A DNA stretch of 64,000 nt from Rhodosorus marinus (GCA_029953675.1 JAMWBK010000001.1:3136001-3200000), one strand, 5' to 3'; shown: positions 31,096 to 43,659, counted from the first letter of the stretch. Numbers and translations: made by a program. Notes: generated by a model from the letters alone, not told the origin.

Positions 31096-32355
31096 ATGGC
31101 AGGGAGACACATATCTGTTATCTCCCCGTATATTCAATGGGATTCTCTGCCATTGAATTGGCTGTTGTTCCGGTCGGAGAGGCAGGATGTCCCGACTCCT
31201 AAGTCGAGGGGGGTTTTGTTGTTTAACGTTACTTTTGAAATCCCGGAGATGACCGCTTTCGTACTAGCAAACAGCGATCAAAAAGCGAAGCGTCTGTCCA
31301 TATTCTCTCAACCTTGTTTACTGATGACCGAGCTCGTCGCTGAGGACTACGCGATAGGGTCCGGATATGCCTTCCTTGGGGGTCTGCCGGAACTGGAAGG
31401 AAGGGAAAACAGCGCGTTTGCAGGCTTTGGCAGGATTCGGTTCTTGACTTACTGCGAAGATGGCAGAGTCGTATCAATTGTAACTAGCGAGCTGGGGCCT
31501 GGAGTTATTGGCTTCTCGAGAGCCAGAGAGTTGGATGGAAGGCATAACGAGACCACTCTGGGGCTTCTTGATCCTGCAAGTGAGACAATAGATTACACGC
31601 GCACGACTACGGATGAGCGAATCTGTCAGTCCTGCTACGAAACTAAGGCCAGCTGCGCCCCAGAAACCTGCAGGAACGCGCAGATATATGACGAGAAGCG
31701 GAGCATGCGCTTGGCTATGGTCGCGCGATCGGAGCTCTCCGTTGCGACCTTGGAGTATACTCTATCGTGGATTGAAGGAATGTGGACGCTTCCGATGGGG
31801 CCCTTGGAGCCAATTATTTGCAAAGCCACGTGCTATTCGTCAGGAATATTGTTTGAGAACTCGCTGAAGGCTGTGCTACAGAATGAGGTCGCATCTGTTC
31901 ACCCTCCTAGGTCTTCGTTCAGGTTTGTGAAGCTAGCACTGGAGGAGATTGACCAGATCCTGAGTTTGGCGGACGAGGGGGGTCCGACAACAACATCATC
32001 GTTTGAGGGGAAGACCTCCAGCGTTACTGATAGTACCGGGTCTGTCGCAACGTCCTCGAAGAAGAATGCCATGTATGCTTGTCCGGATTGTGCAACATCT
32101 TTTCGGAGGAAGTATGACCTAAAAACGCATCGTGCCTCTGTGCACGAGAAGAGACGTAACTACAAATGCCCGCAGTGTCCAAAGACGTTTACTCAGAACG
32201 GTCACATGAACATGCACATAAGAGTGGAACACACTGGGGACAAACAGCACGCGTGTCCTTACTGCAAGAAGAACTTTCCCATCAAATCAAAGCTTGTTCG
32301 ACACGTTTTAGGGGTGCATGAAAATAATCAACTTTCCAAGGCAGCTGTGCAATAG
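31096..32355 (+). CDS. C2H2 zinc-finger protein, probable transcription factor
   Basis: Intronless, 419 residues. Three consecutive C2H2 fingers fill the C-terminus at about 327-350 (YACPDCATSF..), 356-379 (YKCPQCPKTF..) and 385-408 (HACPYCKKNF..), with a TGDKQH linker close to the classical TGEKP. Each has C-x2-C-x12-H-x3/4-H spacing. Before them lies a Ser/Thr-rich linker (about 297-326). The N-terminal 290 residues are an unknown domain with a small cysteine cluster CQSC..CAPETC. This suggests a nuclear DNA-binding protein whose N-terminus is a regulatory domain. No close family is recognised. Confidence 0.85.
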   Translation: MAGRHISVISPYIQWDSLPLNWLLFRSERQDVPTPKSRGVLLFNVTFEIPEMTAFVLANSDQKAKRLSIFSQPCLLMTELVAEDYAIGSGYAFLGGLPELEGRENSAFAGFGRIRFLTYCEDGRVVSIVTSELGPGVIGFSRARELDGRHNETTLGLLDPASETIDYTRTTTDERICQSCYETKASCAPETCRNAQIYDEKRSMRLAMVARSELSVATLEYTLSWIEGMWTLPMGPLEPIICKATCYSSGILFENSLKAVLQNEVASVHPPRSSFRFVKLALEEIDQILSLADEGGPTTTSSFEGKTSSVTDSTGSVATSSKKNAMYACPDCATSFRRKYDLKTHRASVHEKRRNYKCPQCPKTFTQNGHMNMHIRVEHTGDKQHACPYCKKNFPIKSKLVRHVLGVHENNQLSKAAVQ

Positions 32356-34945
32356 GAGTTACAAGACGAAACGTAAATGGGAAAGCACATGTACGAGGTG
32401 GGGATGCACGACACGAATATTGATGACATGGCCAAGATTGAAGCAAAATCGCAAACAGCGCTGGAGCAGTGTTGACGAAGAGTAAACAAAGCACAAAAAA
32501 AATTGCCCCTGAGGTGATTAATGGCATACCCTATCGACCGACACGATCAAGCGGAAGATGGGAGAAAGCATCTTGAGTGCAGGGGATGAGCTTTTTTTTT
32601 TCCCTGGAAATGGGGACTGCTTGATGGTTTGCCATTGGCACTGCTCTGCGTTCGGTCGACGATGTCTACCTCCGTGACCGTCGTCAAATCAACAGCGCAG
32701 ATGCCGTGGGAACATCTGGTTGATGGCGATTTGGTATAGATGAGCAACCTACCTCTCTGGGTCCGTTGCCATACTTCTGGCCCAAGACAAAGTGACGACA
32801 AGACAGACTGAGACTGGCGAGAACGAAGCACTGCATTTTTCCCAAGAGCAGTGGATGAGCCAGAGAGGATATTATGGGTGACTCCAGAGCTCCGCTGTGA
32901 GTAAAGTCAGACTGGCAGTATCTATGAGATAACTGTATTTTCCGCTGAGCAGTTGCCCAGCGTAGTGCACCTCGAATCCAAGACCTCGCTTATCTTCACC
33001 AAGGCTGGAGTTATTCTTGGAAGGAAAGTTCAACAAACATGTCACCCTGCACACGGTAACACGAAGGTAGAGAATACCTGTGCGGATTGACTCAATGGAA
33101 CTGATGCGAAAGCTTGACGGGGTTTTGTCCGTTTCGTAACATCGCGAACTCGAATAATGAGGCCGGAACGCGGATACTTTCATCGAGGACTGGTGAGTTA
33201 CTGAAGACTTACGCATGACCTTGGAGGATCAGTGATTAAAGATCACAAGCCAAGACGGCATCAGTCACTCTTACTAGTGATGAAACCACGCGTCCCACGT
33301 TACAATAAACGGATGTGGCGGGGTCGAGAGGCGATTGCCTCTATTCCAGAAAAAGTTTTCCACATCCTCAAGAGACCTTAAGCTCCTTCCCATGACAGTT
33401 TCCGTACTAGTACTGCGTCCTTCAGCAAAGCTGCTTTTCTCGTAGGGAAGAGAAGCCCAAGCCAAGGTGCTTTGGGACGTTACTACGAGGCTCCCACATA
33501 GACTCACGAATATGCTCCGCAGGACGTTTAGCATGTTGTGAAAGCCGTGTGACGGACTGCATGAGCTCCTGCTTCGCATTATCGAGTAAGCGATGCGGAA
33601 GCCCTCCGCGCGGCTGAGTTGCCACTAACGTCTTAAAAAGCGCGTCGCCAAACATCAATGAGATTGAAGGCGTTTCTTCGGTGGATGCTCGGCCGTGGAG
33701 AGGTCGTGTCCTGGAGCCGAGATCTGGGCCACCAGCCTAGCTTTTCAAAGTGTAGAGGAGTTGGGGGTGGGTTGCGTCGGATTCATGTGGAAAGGCAATC
33801 ATGCTCGAACATTGAACTTTGGGCAGCTGATCCGGTTTTTTGGGTAGTTGCGAGTGCGTGGATGGGAAGAGCTCGCTTCTGCCGCGAGGTCTTCGTGATG
33901 TCGGATCGTTGAGCTCGCGGAAGTTGTGATTGTGTCGAGCGGAGTCATATCCGGCGTTTGGCTGAAAAAGCTTCGAGGACAATTGGTTGAGGTGAGATTT
34001 AAATATCCGATCCGCGAACATTGTTGATCACGAGATTCTTTTGCAGAAAACCCAAAAGTGCATTTTTGCCGTGGCCTGTCGATCCTAACGAATTTTCGTG
34101 AGATGTATCCCGGCTCGCCACCTTTCCTTCTTGCACGACAGCAAAACCAAGCACGAGGTTCATCAAGAAACGCCCACGACCGTCTTTGGACGCAATTTTG
34201 GACAGTTTCATACGACTTGAACCTCGACAAATTACATAGTTTTACACTATTTTCATGCTTGAATGTCAAGTTTAACAAACGTATGTTCTGATCCGCTGGT
34301 GTTTATCGCAAACTGCTCACTAACACTCGCTGTACATGCTTCCTCAGGTTGCCAGATCTTTCGTACTAGAATCGCGCAACGGATAGAACCAGGTAAAACC
34401 CAAGGAGGGATGTTTCAGAGCGCACTCCAACCCTTGGGCCAACTGTCCCAACACTTTCAAACGTGGATCGCGCGATAGGCCATGAATCGACCCCTTCATG
34501 TCCTTGTCAAGTTGACATGTGATAGCTGGGGACGACACTTTGGCAAATAAGGTCGCCCGCATACCAAGGTCGTGTTGTGGATCCAAAGGTTTTGCCGTTG
34601 GAAAGAGAAATTCGCCGGTCTGACCTGGCATGGATCTACATTAGTGTCCTGGAAATCCGTGGGCAGTGCCAAAGTTTCGGGTCCGGACTGGCTCTGCTGA
34701 AGTGTGTGTGACACTAGTTCAACCTAATCTACCCCGCTGAACCCCAATCTTGGAAAGTTTATTCCTCGAGAACAGAAGAGGCCGATTTTGCGTCAAGGCG
34801 TGCTCTCCTTCTATGAGGAACTTGTGAGTCGCGCTGCGGCACCAGAAAACGTCAACAAGTTGTTCTGTATTTTATTGGAGCGATCTCCGCTAAGGCTGCT
34901 TGCGAGCGGATGAAGGCCGTGAGTGCCTGGGCATCGGGTGGAAAC
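32356..34945. other. Spacer; unresolved protein-like frames on minus strand at 32.87-33.66 kb
   Basis: Minus-strand frames at 33658-33422, 33579-33274 and 33216-32872 have protein-like composition, with donor-like GTGAGT near 33508 and several AG acceptors between them. I could not join them into one consistent reading, so no gene model is given. The remainder (33.66-34.95 kb) shows nothing. A gene of several short exons on the minus strand remains possible. Confidence 0.3.
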
Positions 34946-35638
34946 TTAATACCGGAAAATCCCGAAAAATTCTACGATACTCTTCGGATTTGGCAGGTTG
35001 TACGAGCCTGGCTTCAGCCTGTTGAACATTCCCATGAGCGTTTCGTGGAAGCTGGATTCTTCCAGAGCGTTTCTGGTCGTCGCAATGTTTCCCGTAGGCA
35101 TTCCATACCTTACAAATCCCATTGTCGCATCAACCCAATCTGCTTTTCTTACAGCATTGACGAGAGCCTCGTCTTCCCCATGCCACGGCGTAATTTTGTG
35201 ATGTTCCATAATGATGTTGTGGATAGTGGAGATCTGCTGCACTGAAAACTTGTCCTGCAGTGCTTCTTTGGCCCTTTCCGCGCTTTCCTCGATGTAGTAT
35301 AGCTCACCATCAGCCCAGAGACCGATATCGTGGTAGGCGAGCGCCGCTCCAAGTACAGGTAGGGCAATACTCACTTCACTCGCGTCAAACCCGCTTCCTT
35401 CCTTGAGGAAATGCACTGCATACGTCAACACTCGTAGACAGTGGTTTCGGTACCCATCGAAGTCGCCTCCAAGGCTCTCTTCAAACGATTTCAAGTGCTC
35501 ATCCAATTCGGATTGATCAGTTATCACTGAGAAGTTCTCACTCGGTGAACCCGGAAACAGCAGCGGCGCAATCACAGCTCCCAAGACGGCAAGCAAAATG
35601 CCAAGCAAATACGGGGTAGTTGTCCTGAAAACAGCCAT
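34946..35638 (-). CDS. Membrane-anchored HD-domain phosphohydrolase
   Basis: Intronless, 230 residues, minus strand. A hydrophobic N-terminal segment (about 9-29) is a signal anchor. The HD-superfamily metal site follows: His66 in YRNHCLRV, the His103-Asp104 pair in AYHDIGLW, His146-His147 in MEHHKI, and Asp167 in RKADWVDATMG. HD enzymes hydrolyse phosphate esters, often of nucleotides. The substrate cannot be told from sequence. The single compact domain and length are usual for small HD proteins. Start chosen at the ATG that includes the anchor. Confidence 0.85.
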   Translation of the reverse strand: MAVFRTTTPYLLGILLAVLGAVIAPLLFPGSPSENFSVITDQSELDEHLKSFEESLGGDFDGYRNHCLRVLTYAVHFLKEGSGFDASEVSIALPVLGAALAYHDIGLWADGELYYIEESAERAKEALQDKFSVQQISTIHNIIMEHHKITPWHGEDEALVNAVRKADWVDATMGFVRYGMPTGNIATTRNALEESSFHETLMGMFNRLKPGSYNLPNPKSIVEFFGIFRY

Positions 35639-37288
35639 TGTCTACCGAGAGCTTGGGTGAGCAGCGGACCGATATCATCAGATTCAATTTTCACTTATCA
35701 AATCCAGGCTCCCGAAGTCCACCTACCAGCATCCCCCCTTCCTCATCATTTAAGAACAGCCTACTTGGACGCTTCCTACGCTAAGAGAAACGCGTTCACT
35801 GACCGAGAGTTAACCATACGCTCTTGACCCAAAAGATATGATATGCGAGTTTCATGATTTGACAGGGTGGAGGCGAGGGGCTCCGCATGATTCACGTCAA
35901 CCTTCTGGTCAGAAAGACAGCGACCATGAAGCGACTGCCTAGTATTGACTACAGAACACAAGACACGTCGATCGTGTGAATGGAGCTTTAGCAACAAAGT
36001 AGGACTTCAACAGTCTCCGCGAGCTGTCAGCAACTGTTGCACAGCCAAGTTTTACGACGCTCGATTGTGGACGTAGAAAGACAAGGCGTACACATGGTTC
36101 TGTTGTTCGGTGAAGTAGCTGAACGGCGACTGGAAATGAGGTCTTCCTGCTCGTGGGGCGTGTCGCTGCCCTCAACATTTGTACATCCAAAAAACACTAA
36201 CCCAAAAGGTATCAAACCGTTCCCTCAAAATTCTATTTTGTATTCAAACCTTGTCAGGGCTAGTTTCTGTCCTTACAACTACAGTACTTAGTATATTTCT
36301 TCGTACAATAAGAAGAAATCTTCTTGCGACGCCGATTCTAGGAACCTCCTCAAATCATGTTCTCTACATCAGAGAGTTTCTCAAATCATGAACTTGAGAA
36401 AACTCTATCATGTGTTTACAAACAAACAGGGCGGTTAGTTATGGTTAAGGTTAGCTACTAGTTAGTTGGGCTCTGAATAAGCGGTTGAGAATTAAAATTA
36501 GCTCGACAGCATTGCATGAAAACGGACAGCAGTGCATGATTATGGAGATTGAAGAAGTTTATTAGCTGACTCAACGGTGGCGTGTTGGTAACAAGAGTGG
36601 AAACCTACGCTGAAGAGTGGAAGTCTACTCCTGTAAATAAACTAGCTTCTCTCGTGGGCAAGGAAAGTCGACCAATAGATAAGAAAGGAATGAAGACGTC
36701 CTTTCTCATTTTTTTATCTGTCCGGGATGATTAGGTTTCACATTGGAGATATTGGCATATTCCTGTTTTCCAGTCAGCGTACGCCGGTTTCCACCATTGA
36801 GAGACGGTTTCTTGGACGAGCAAAAATGGTCAATCTAGCTTTAACCTTTTTGCCGACTCCCTCTAGTCCGCCGCTACAGCTGCAGCCTTCCGGCTTCTAC
36901 CGGAAAGGAGTGTATCTCGCAGAAGCTTCGAAAGCGGTGATATGCGGGATGCAGTCCTGGGTAAAAGCTTGGTAGTTTTGTATAACCTCAACGGGTATGA
37001 GAATGTGCGAGTCCTCCGCATTCTGTCCAGATTGTCATGTTTGTTACATCAGTAGTTGAAATGGAGTTTCACATAGATTATCAGTCGTTTGATCCTGATG
37101 ACCCCGAAAGCCGGCCTGGCTGATTCTGGCTCTCAGAAGGATTTCCAATGACATGATGCAAAGCAGGTACATTCACTGAAGCTGACAGTGGTGATCTTCA
37201 ACACCTCGACATGTTGTCGATGTTTCCTGTTGTAAATCATATACTCTAACGGGCAGGCTGGGCAATGTTCAGGGCGAACCAGTACTCC
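35639..37288. other. Spacer with no supported gene
   Basis: Only short, conflicting frames. The last part is the 3' flank of the quinolinate phosphoribosyltransferase gene. Confidence 0.45.
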
Positions 37289-38407
37289 CTATGCACTTTT
37301 TCTCGGAATTTTCAGTGAGAAGTCTACCACGGGTGCTCCTTGCATGATGCTCAGCGATAGGATATCCACGCCAGACACGCAGTAGTCCGCCAGAGATGCT
37401 TCTGAAAGACCCCCGCTTGCTTCAATGAAGAAATTGTGGCCCCCGGCCCATTTTCTCAGTTCCTGAGCGGCTCCCTGAAGAGCTTTCGGTTTAAAATTGT
37501 CCAGCATCACGACGTCCGCACCTGCCTCAACTGCCTACAACGAATAAAAACTGGCTCTGGTTCGACCTCGTGGATGCGAATTTTGCGGGGTGGGAGGCAA
37601 TACGTACCTCCTTAGCATCCTCGACAGACGAGCACTCAACCTCAATCTTCGCCGAAAAGCCCGCCACTATCTTTGCTTTTTCCACTGCTTTACGTATACT
37701 GCCACTTGAAGCGATATGGTTGTCCTACGCGTACAGGACGACAACGGAGTCTATGTCAGCTGAAAAGGTCGGAAGAACCTATTCACCTGGGAATTATGAA
37801 CCGCACCTTCAGCATTACCATGGAGGAAAGATCCATTCGGTGGGTGTCGGCGTTTCCAGCAAGCAAACCGTATTTTTCAACAAGTCGGAAGCCAGGTGTC
37901 GTCTTTCTAGTTCCCGCGATAATTCCTTTCCAGCCTGTTTGCTTTGCGATGTTCACGAGCCCAGAACTGCGCGTCGCGATACCGGAGCATCTCGATAAGA
38001 CGTTCAGGGCCAACCTCTCTCCTAGAAGGATCTTCCGAACTGGGCCTTTGACATCAGCCAGCGCGATGGGGAATGGTCCATCCAGAGCCTCGCCGTCACT
38101 CGCACTGGTACGCCACTCAACTTCGCAGTTCAGCTCATCGAACACAGCCTGAAAGAAGGGCTTTCCAGCAAGTATACCCTAAGCAATATGAAAGTTTGTC
38201 GGTCATTTTTTCCGAGATCAACTAGATTCAAGTCTACAAGCGGTCTAGAGAACCCCAAACCTTCGACTTTGAATACAAAACCGCTGTCTCTATTCCATCG
38301 CCAACAACAGCTCCTCCAAAATCAAAGCTCGGCACGTCCTCCTTCAGCCATCTCCTCACTAGCTCTGAAAGAGCAGTAGGCTCCAGCAGGCCTTCAAGCT
38401 CTGCCAT
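37289..38407 (-). CDS. Quinolinate phosphoribosyltransferase (nicotinate-nucleotide pyrophosphorylase)
   Basis: Four exons, all GT-AG and in phase 0: 38407-38261, 38178-37807, 37724-37608 and 37534-37289, introns 82, 82 and 73 nt. Product 293 residues, the normal length. It converts quinolinate and PRPP to nicotinate mononucleotide in de novo NAD synthesis. Signature segments: [15 protein letters not shown] at the N-terminus, [50 protein letters not shown] with the substrate-binding Arg/Lys/Thr, [16 protein letters not shown] across the second splice, KIEVEC, VVMLDNF and IEASGGLS. The N-terminal sequence looks like the animal/fungal type rather than the bacterial one. Exon joins restore the family motifs exactly, so the model is firm. 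EC 2.4.2.19. Confidence 0.95.
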
Positions 38408-39041
38408 TTATGCACCAGCTACTTGCTGTGATCTAAATTACAGGAGTCAACCACGGTGTAGCTCAATCCCACCAGCCCAAAGTTTGTCAACCGCCGGGCC
38501 GATCTTCTATCAGCGCGATATCCGTTTCACAGTTCTCGGGCCCAATAGAAGGGCCATTCTCAGTAGAGGTGGGAAGGAGCAACGTGACCATTTAGTTAAC
38601 AGCAAACGCCTTTAGGACGAACAGATCAGCTCTCGAACGGCACTTTTCGTGGGCGAAATCTGTTCCTGAGCACTGGGAAGGCTCCACGCTTAGTACCTCC
38701 GGGCCCTCTGGTCTGAATGGAGCTTCGATGAGGCAACCATGGTAATGAAGTGACTGTGTGATGTTGTGGGAAAGACATGAAGACTGATTCCCCGAGGCGG
38801 ATTGGCTCGAAAGCGGTTCGCTCATCGATCGAGCTAGCCGACTACTCAGTCCACCAGAAAACCGCAGTTAAGAAGAAGACGGCATGATTTTTATCCATGG
38901 ATGTTCAGCCGTTGGGCTGGATCTCTAAAAGTTTCGTTAGTATCCACTTCTGCATCCAGAATGATTATATACAGATACCTGAACATGGAAAACACAAAAT
39001 TGGGGGGGAGGGGGGGAGACGGCTCTCCGTGGCCAGGGTGA
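38408..39041. other. Spacer with G-rich tract
   Basis: No gene supported. A purine/G-rich tract (two G7-type runs) at 39001-39020 lies just past the 3' end of the SYS1 gene. Confidence 0.5.
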
Positions 39042-39730
39042 CTAGACCTGCGAAGTCACTGAACTAAGTTCTACAGGAACTCCGCTTAATGGAATTTCTC
39101 TTAGCTCGAGTCTTAGGCAGAGGAACTCAGATAAGAGTGTCGCAGCCCCCATCGATGTCGCATTGACAAGCCACCAGAGGAACCGAGCGGGGAATCCATA
39201 GTAAAACCAGCATAGCACTTCACGAGGAACCGCATGGCAAAAGAGTGAGGTAGAAGAATCGGGCATCAGGGAAAGAGGAACGATGGTGTCTATCACACAG
39301 TGAGAACTTACAGAAATGAATTAGAAACAAAGTTCCTACGAAGTCTAAGCACTTCTTCGCTCGTCCGATGATATAGACGAGTCCAAAAGTAACGAATACG
39401 ATTGTCGATACGAACATGCCCAAGCAGGTAACAAATCCTGTGGTGCCGTGCAAGTTGAAGTAGTCATAACGAAACATCTGATGAACTATATTCGCGTGCG
39501 ACGCGGTCACTCGATCTGCAATCAACAAAACAAAAACCTGCAAACGGTCAACACGATTTTTCAGTCGGTCCTTCCAAAGTAACGGCCAAAGCGAGTGTCC
39601 ACAGCGATCAGAGGCAAAAGAACCAGGATCATACATATCCCGAGTAAAAGACAGTCTGCATCAACAGAATCTGAAATCCAATCAGCCACGGGTTGAAAAC
39701 CTCGCGACCATAGAATACTCCGACAGCCAT
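39042..39730 (-). CDS. SYS1: SYS1 homologue, Golgi membrane trafficking protein
   Basis: Three exons on the minus strand: 39730-39635, 39537-39312 and 39217-39042 (introns 97 and 94 nt), giving 165 residues, the usual size. Exon 1 reads MAVGVFYGREVFNPWLIGFQ then LLMQTVFYSGY, the SYS1 N-terminus. Exon 2 holds FNLHGTTGFV, the second membrane segment and AKKCLDFVGTLFLIHF. Exon 3 completes the diagnostic block LLCWFYYGFPARFLWWL and SEFLCLRLELREIPL. Four membrane helices are expected. In other eukaryotes SYS1 recruits an Arl3/ARFRP1-type GTPase to the trans-Golgi. The joins restore the family motif across the second intron (IHF|LLCWF), which supports the model. Very confident. Confidence 0.93.
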
Positions 39731-41556
39731 CCCTCAGCACATCAGCTCGTAAAGTTCGGTCTTTCCTTCTCGTGAAATCAGTACAGTTTCATAGGATCCA
39801 CGAGTTAATCAGCCAGAGTACGTTCTCCGTCAAAACTCCCTCCCATGACTCCCTCTTGTCCGCGACAGACCCCGAACGTTAAAGCTTATCAGTAGTTGTG
39901 TCAGTTGGCAAAGTCAACCCGGGCTCCTGCGTTCGAGCAAAGAAGAGAGAGGGGAAGAGCACAGGAGATCGCAATACGCATTGACGGGGTTGGCTGCTCA
40001 GTGTTGATTCGAGCGTTTGAGTCTTGGGAGCCGTGACTTGTACCTGGATTTGGATTAGCTAGTGAGGCACCGCCTCACATTGCACCGTACCACTGGCACA
40101 GTTTCCTTTCAGAATCGGACCCGCGTGTACATCTACGGCTAATTTCTGTGATTTTAAGGGAAGATGTGTAAATACGCCAGATGATTCCACAGGAGAGAAA
40201 AAAGTAGTACACAACAAGCTACGCTTGCTACGCTTGCTGGAAGCTGCCGTTGTAGTAGTCCCGTGATTTCTTTTCTGCTCCCGCTTCCTTCATTGGTGGG
40301 ACGAACAACAGGATAGGAGCTGGTGCTCTTTGTGGTCAAACCTTCTCTTTGAGCCTGTGCAGCTCCTTCCTAAGACCCTGCCTGTCCTCGGTGCACATCG
40401 GTACGCCGTCTGGCGCGGTGCTGCAGCGTCCGAGGTGCTGTGATTCGTATATGGGCTCCTTGCTGTCCGTTATTCGCAGATGGTAGACCATCTTCGAATA
40501 TTGCATGAAATACCTTCAGGTCTTGTTCACAAAACTCCAGCGATGCGCTTCATCGTTCATAGGACTCCTCTCCCAGCTGTCTGCTATGGTTTCAGTGACT
40601 GAAACCGCGTACTGAACCCGCTGGTAGATTAGGGTGAACGACTACTTTGGTGACGAAGCCAGCTGGGGAGGAGCGAATTGGTGCTCCCCGTCAGACCTTG
40701 GCTGGGGAGGGACAACACTAGCCCGTTGACTGGACCTGCGCCAAGAAGGTTTCAATGTCTAATTGGAGTAACACTTTGTAAAAAGTACTAATATTCTATG
40801 CGGTTGGTACCAATTGACTACAGAGAACTTTCCACGCCAATAACTTCATTGGTTGTAACTAGCCGCAGATACTATTATTTTTTTGGGCAACCCGAAACTG
40901 CGGATCAATTAGCTGTTTTTCTTGGGCCGATGGGACACGTGCTAAACTTTCATTGATGAACAAGCGGAGGTGTGCTAGTCGATATCCAAAAGAAGACGAC
41001 CTGTTGGACAAAAACTTATCGAATGTTTATTTTTTTTGCATTGATCAGTAAACATTAGCTCTTCCTGGTTTCGACCAGTTGGGGGAGTCCGTGGACGAGG
41101 GACAAGATCCTATCCAGATTTACCCCACTTTGAAGAAACTATATGGCAATAGCGTCGACAGATTCTGGATAGTAAGCCTTCACCTTCGTCGAAAAAATCC
41201 TCCGTTCTGAATATTTTAGAATCTGCAAGCTTTGGTGTGCTCGACTGCTTTCCCCGTCGCTCGCCCTGATGAGGAAAGACAACCCCAGAGCTTCGGAGTG
41301 AGGGTTGGGATAGCACAGGCCTAGTACGCTTTCAACCTCGTTGTTCGGATCAGGAGGCTAGAATCTTTACGCTGACTATGAGTAGCTTCTGTTGAGGAGG
41401 AAACTGGACCCTTGTTGGATTCTTCAAGGCATTGCTGAGAGCCGGATAGGCCATTAGAGTGGTTTCTGGACGAGCCGAGGTTCCGAGATTAGGGGCAAGT
41501 AGGAGGTTTGGTGCAGGAAGCTAACGGAGTTCCATCGTATTGAAAGTCTAGCGGCC
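39731..41556. other. Spacer; one unresolved protein-like frame on minus strand
   Basis: Mostly empty. On the minus strand 40515-40337 reads as a coherent C-terminus (YFMQYSKMVYHLRITDSKEP..LRKELHRLKEKV, stop at 40337-40339) that might be the last exon of a multi-exon gene extending to about 40760. Upstream exons could not be settled. A 10-bp direct repeat GCTACGCTTG occurs at about 40220-40240. Confidence 0.3.
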
Positions 41557-42838
41557 ATGGCGTTCGTTGCTAGTGGAGGTGTGGTCAGTAGGAGAGGAGT
41601 GCGTGCCGTGAATATCCGTCGGAAAGCAGGCAAAGTAGATGGAGAGAAGGTGAACGTGGGGAAGACGCCAGTGGAGGACGGGAGCTCTATTGGGGATGGA
41701 CGGGATGGGTCCGTAGATTTCAACGCCCTCAGAGCGAAGATTGAACAGCGAGTGAAAGATGAGGGCGTTCCTCTCGATATCTTGATGAACCCTGCGAAGG
41801 TCCGTACTTTGTTGGGTACGATTTGGGTGATTGCAAGTGATCATGGACCCCTGAACGGACTGTTGTTTTGTTCTCTAGGTCCTTGATTTGGAGGCCAGGC
41901 TCGAGCTTGAAGCAGATTCGATTACGCAGGAGGAGAAAGAAAAGCTCCAAGCTACCCTCATTAAAGAGAAGCGGATGGTCATGCAGGATTGGCTGAGGAA
42001 CGTCTTCCTGGTCCAGGGGTGGGGCTCTGCCGCGATTGGCGGAGTCATGGCAAGTGGACACGTACCTTTCGTACCAGACGTTCCACTCGGTGCACGTACG
42101 TATAACTTCAACCCGCTGAGGGCCAATAGAGTACGGGCTGGGGTCCGCTCAAACCGCAGAACGAAGATGCTAACATATGCTACTTGCTGCGCTGTTTTCT
42201 CCTACACCAGGTGTGCTAGGATTCTGGCTTATATGGCTCTTCACTATTCCGGCGCTTCGAGCGAGAAAACCTGCAAAATGGGAAAAATCTGCCCTAAACT
42301 TTGCGTTCTTTGGAATCATTCTAGCCAACGTCATTACGCCGTTCTTCTCCAAAGAACCATTGATGCTTTGGACCATAGATATGGTAATCATGGGTCTCTG
42401 CTATGGATACTCCTATAATGCATCATCCAACGACGAAGGTGGGATTGCTTCGCCAAAGATCAAAGGTGCCCTCAGGTGAGTTGACGGAAAGACGTAGAAC
42501 ACCAGAAAATCTGTTTCGACTCATGCAACTAGCGCTGCGATATTCTTCCATTCGAAGGTGGTTGGACTGGGGCTCGTGGAAATAATTCTGTCTCGGTGAG
42601 GGACCAAGCACGCAGTTCGTTGCCTTTTCATCGTCGATGTTCATGATATGCTAATCCCAGGCGAATTCTAAAATATGAAGAGCGCTTTTCAACCCGTCGA
42701 AGGTTTCCATGTTTTGGCGGCTTGTCGAAATCCATGCGCCAGGCACTTTTGCGCTATGGGGACAGACCAAGAACATCTCCATCGGCTTCCGAGTTTAGCA
42801 GACATAGCAGTCCCCTTTCCAGCTGGCAGACTCACTAA
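41557..42838 (+). CDS. Predicted organellar (plastid?) multi-pass membrane protein of unknown function
   Basis: Four exons fit GT-AG rules with consistent phases: 41557-41799, 41879-42095, 42211-42475 and 42661-42838 (introns 79, 115 and 185 nt), giving about 300 residues. The N-terminus (MAFVASGGVVSRRGVRAVNIRR) is Ser/Arg-rich without acidic residues, like a transit peptide. The middle has a charged helix (ITQEEKEKLQATLIKEKRM) and a glycine-rich helix. Exon 3 has three likely membrane helices: VLGFWLIWLFTIPAL, FAFFGIILANVITPFF and LWTIDMVIMGLCYGYSY. The last exon is basic and Ser-rich and is the least certain. If its intron is not removed the protein ends at 42479 with 242 residues. I do not recognise the family. 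Confidence 0.6.
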
Positions 42839-43659
42839 TTCCAGCACCACTGGGCGAGTTTGGATCGATTCAGGTTCTTCGACTAATAGATGAACAAATT
42901 CCTCGCTGAAAGTGCTCTCCCAGCAATACTTGGATTCGCAACCCTATGCTAGAGGGGCGCTGTGGGTAGTCCAACGCCTTCGCTGCCATTCGCACGATCC
43001 TCCGCAAGTGCGTGTACATCTAATTGCGGAATGTCTAAGTGTTAACCAAGTCTTCCAGTGGATGAATTCTGAAGGATCGCTGTGGTAGATATACGCTTGC
43101 TGTGCACCCCAATCCCGAACAGTGTGTTCGCCCCGTTCTCTCCGAATCCAGGCGTCCCGTATAAGACGAGTAGATCGATTTGCATCAACTCCTTCATATC
43201 AAAGACATTGTTCCTTCGCAGGATCAAAGTTTTGGCACTCTCATTGCAGTGCATGGAGCTCGACTGAAACGACCCAAAGTTGAGCTGCCCAATGCAAACC
43301 CAGCACTTTGGAACCCGACCGCAAGCCAAGTGCTGAAAACTTCAGGGAGCAAAGCTTGAGTGAAAAAATATGACAGCTCCAAAACATGGGACTCAAAAGA
43401 CTGACTCTGCTTGGAGTAACAGACAGCTATTTCCATATCCCAAGTATGATTTCTCCCACATTAGGTCGCGGACACGGTTCGAGATGTGTTGCATCCTATG
43501 ACTCACCCACTGCGAGAGGTAATCCGAGGCTTGGTCATAGTGTGCTGTCGCACAGGATTTGGCGAAGGCTTTGTACAGGGCTGCGAGAGTCTGCGAGTGC
43601 AGGAAATGGATGACCGTTGCAGTGCGTTTAGTTTTTTTTTGAAGGAGGTTTCTTGAAGA
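42839..43659. other. Spacer; unresolved protein-like frames on minus strand
   Basis: On the minus strand about 43606-43506 reads HFLHSQTLAALYKAFAKS..SDYLSQW and ends at a donor-like GTGAGT. Further frames at 43436-43224 and 43329-43042 also look protein-like. No ATG or consistent splice chain was found, so I give no model. Confidence 0.3.

Noticed and set aside
39001-39020. G-rich tract as a regulatory quadruplex
   Set aside because: Similar G runs occur in spacers at 8425 and 30850, so it is more likely simple sequence.
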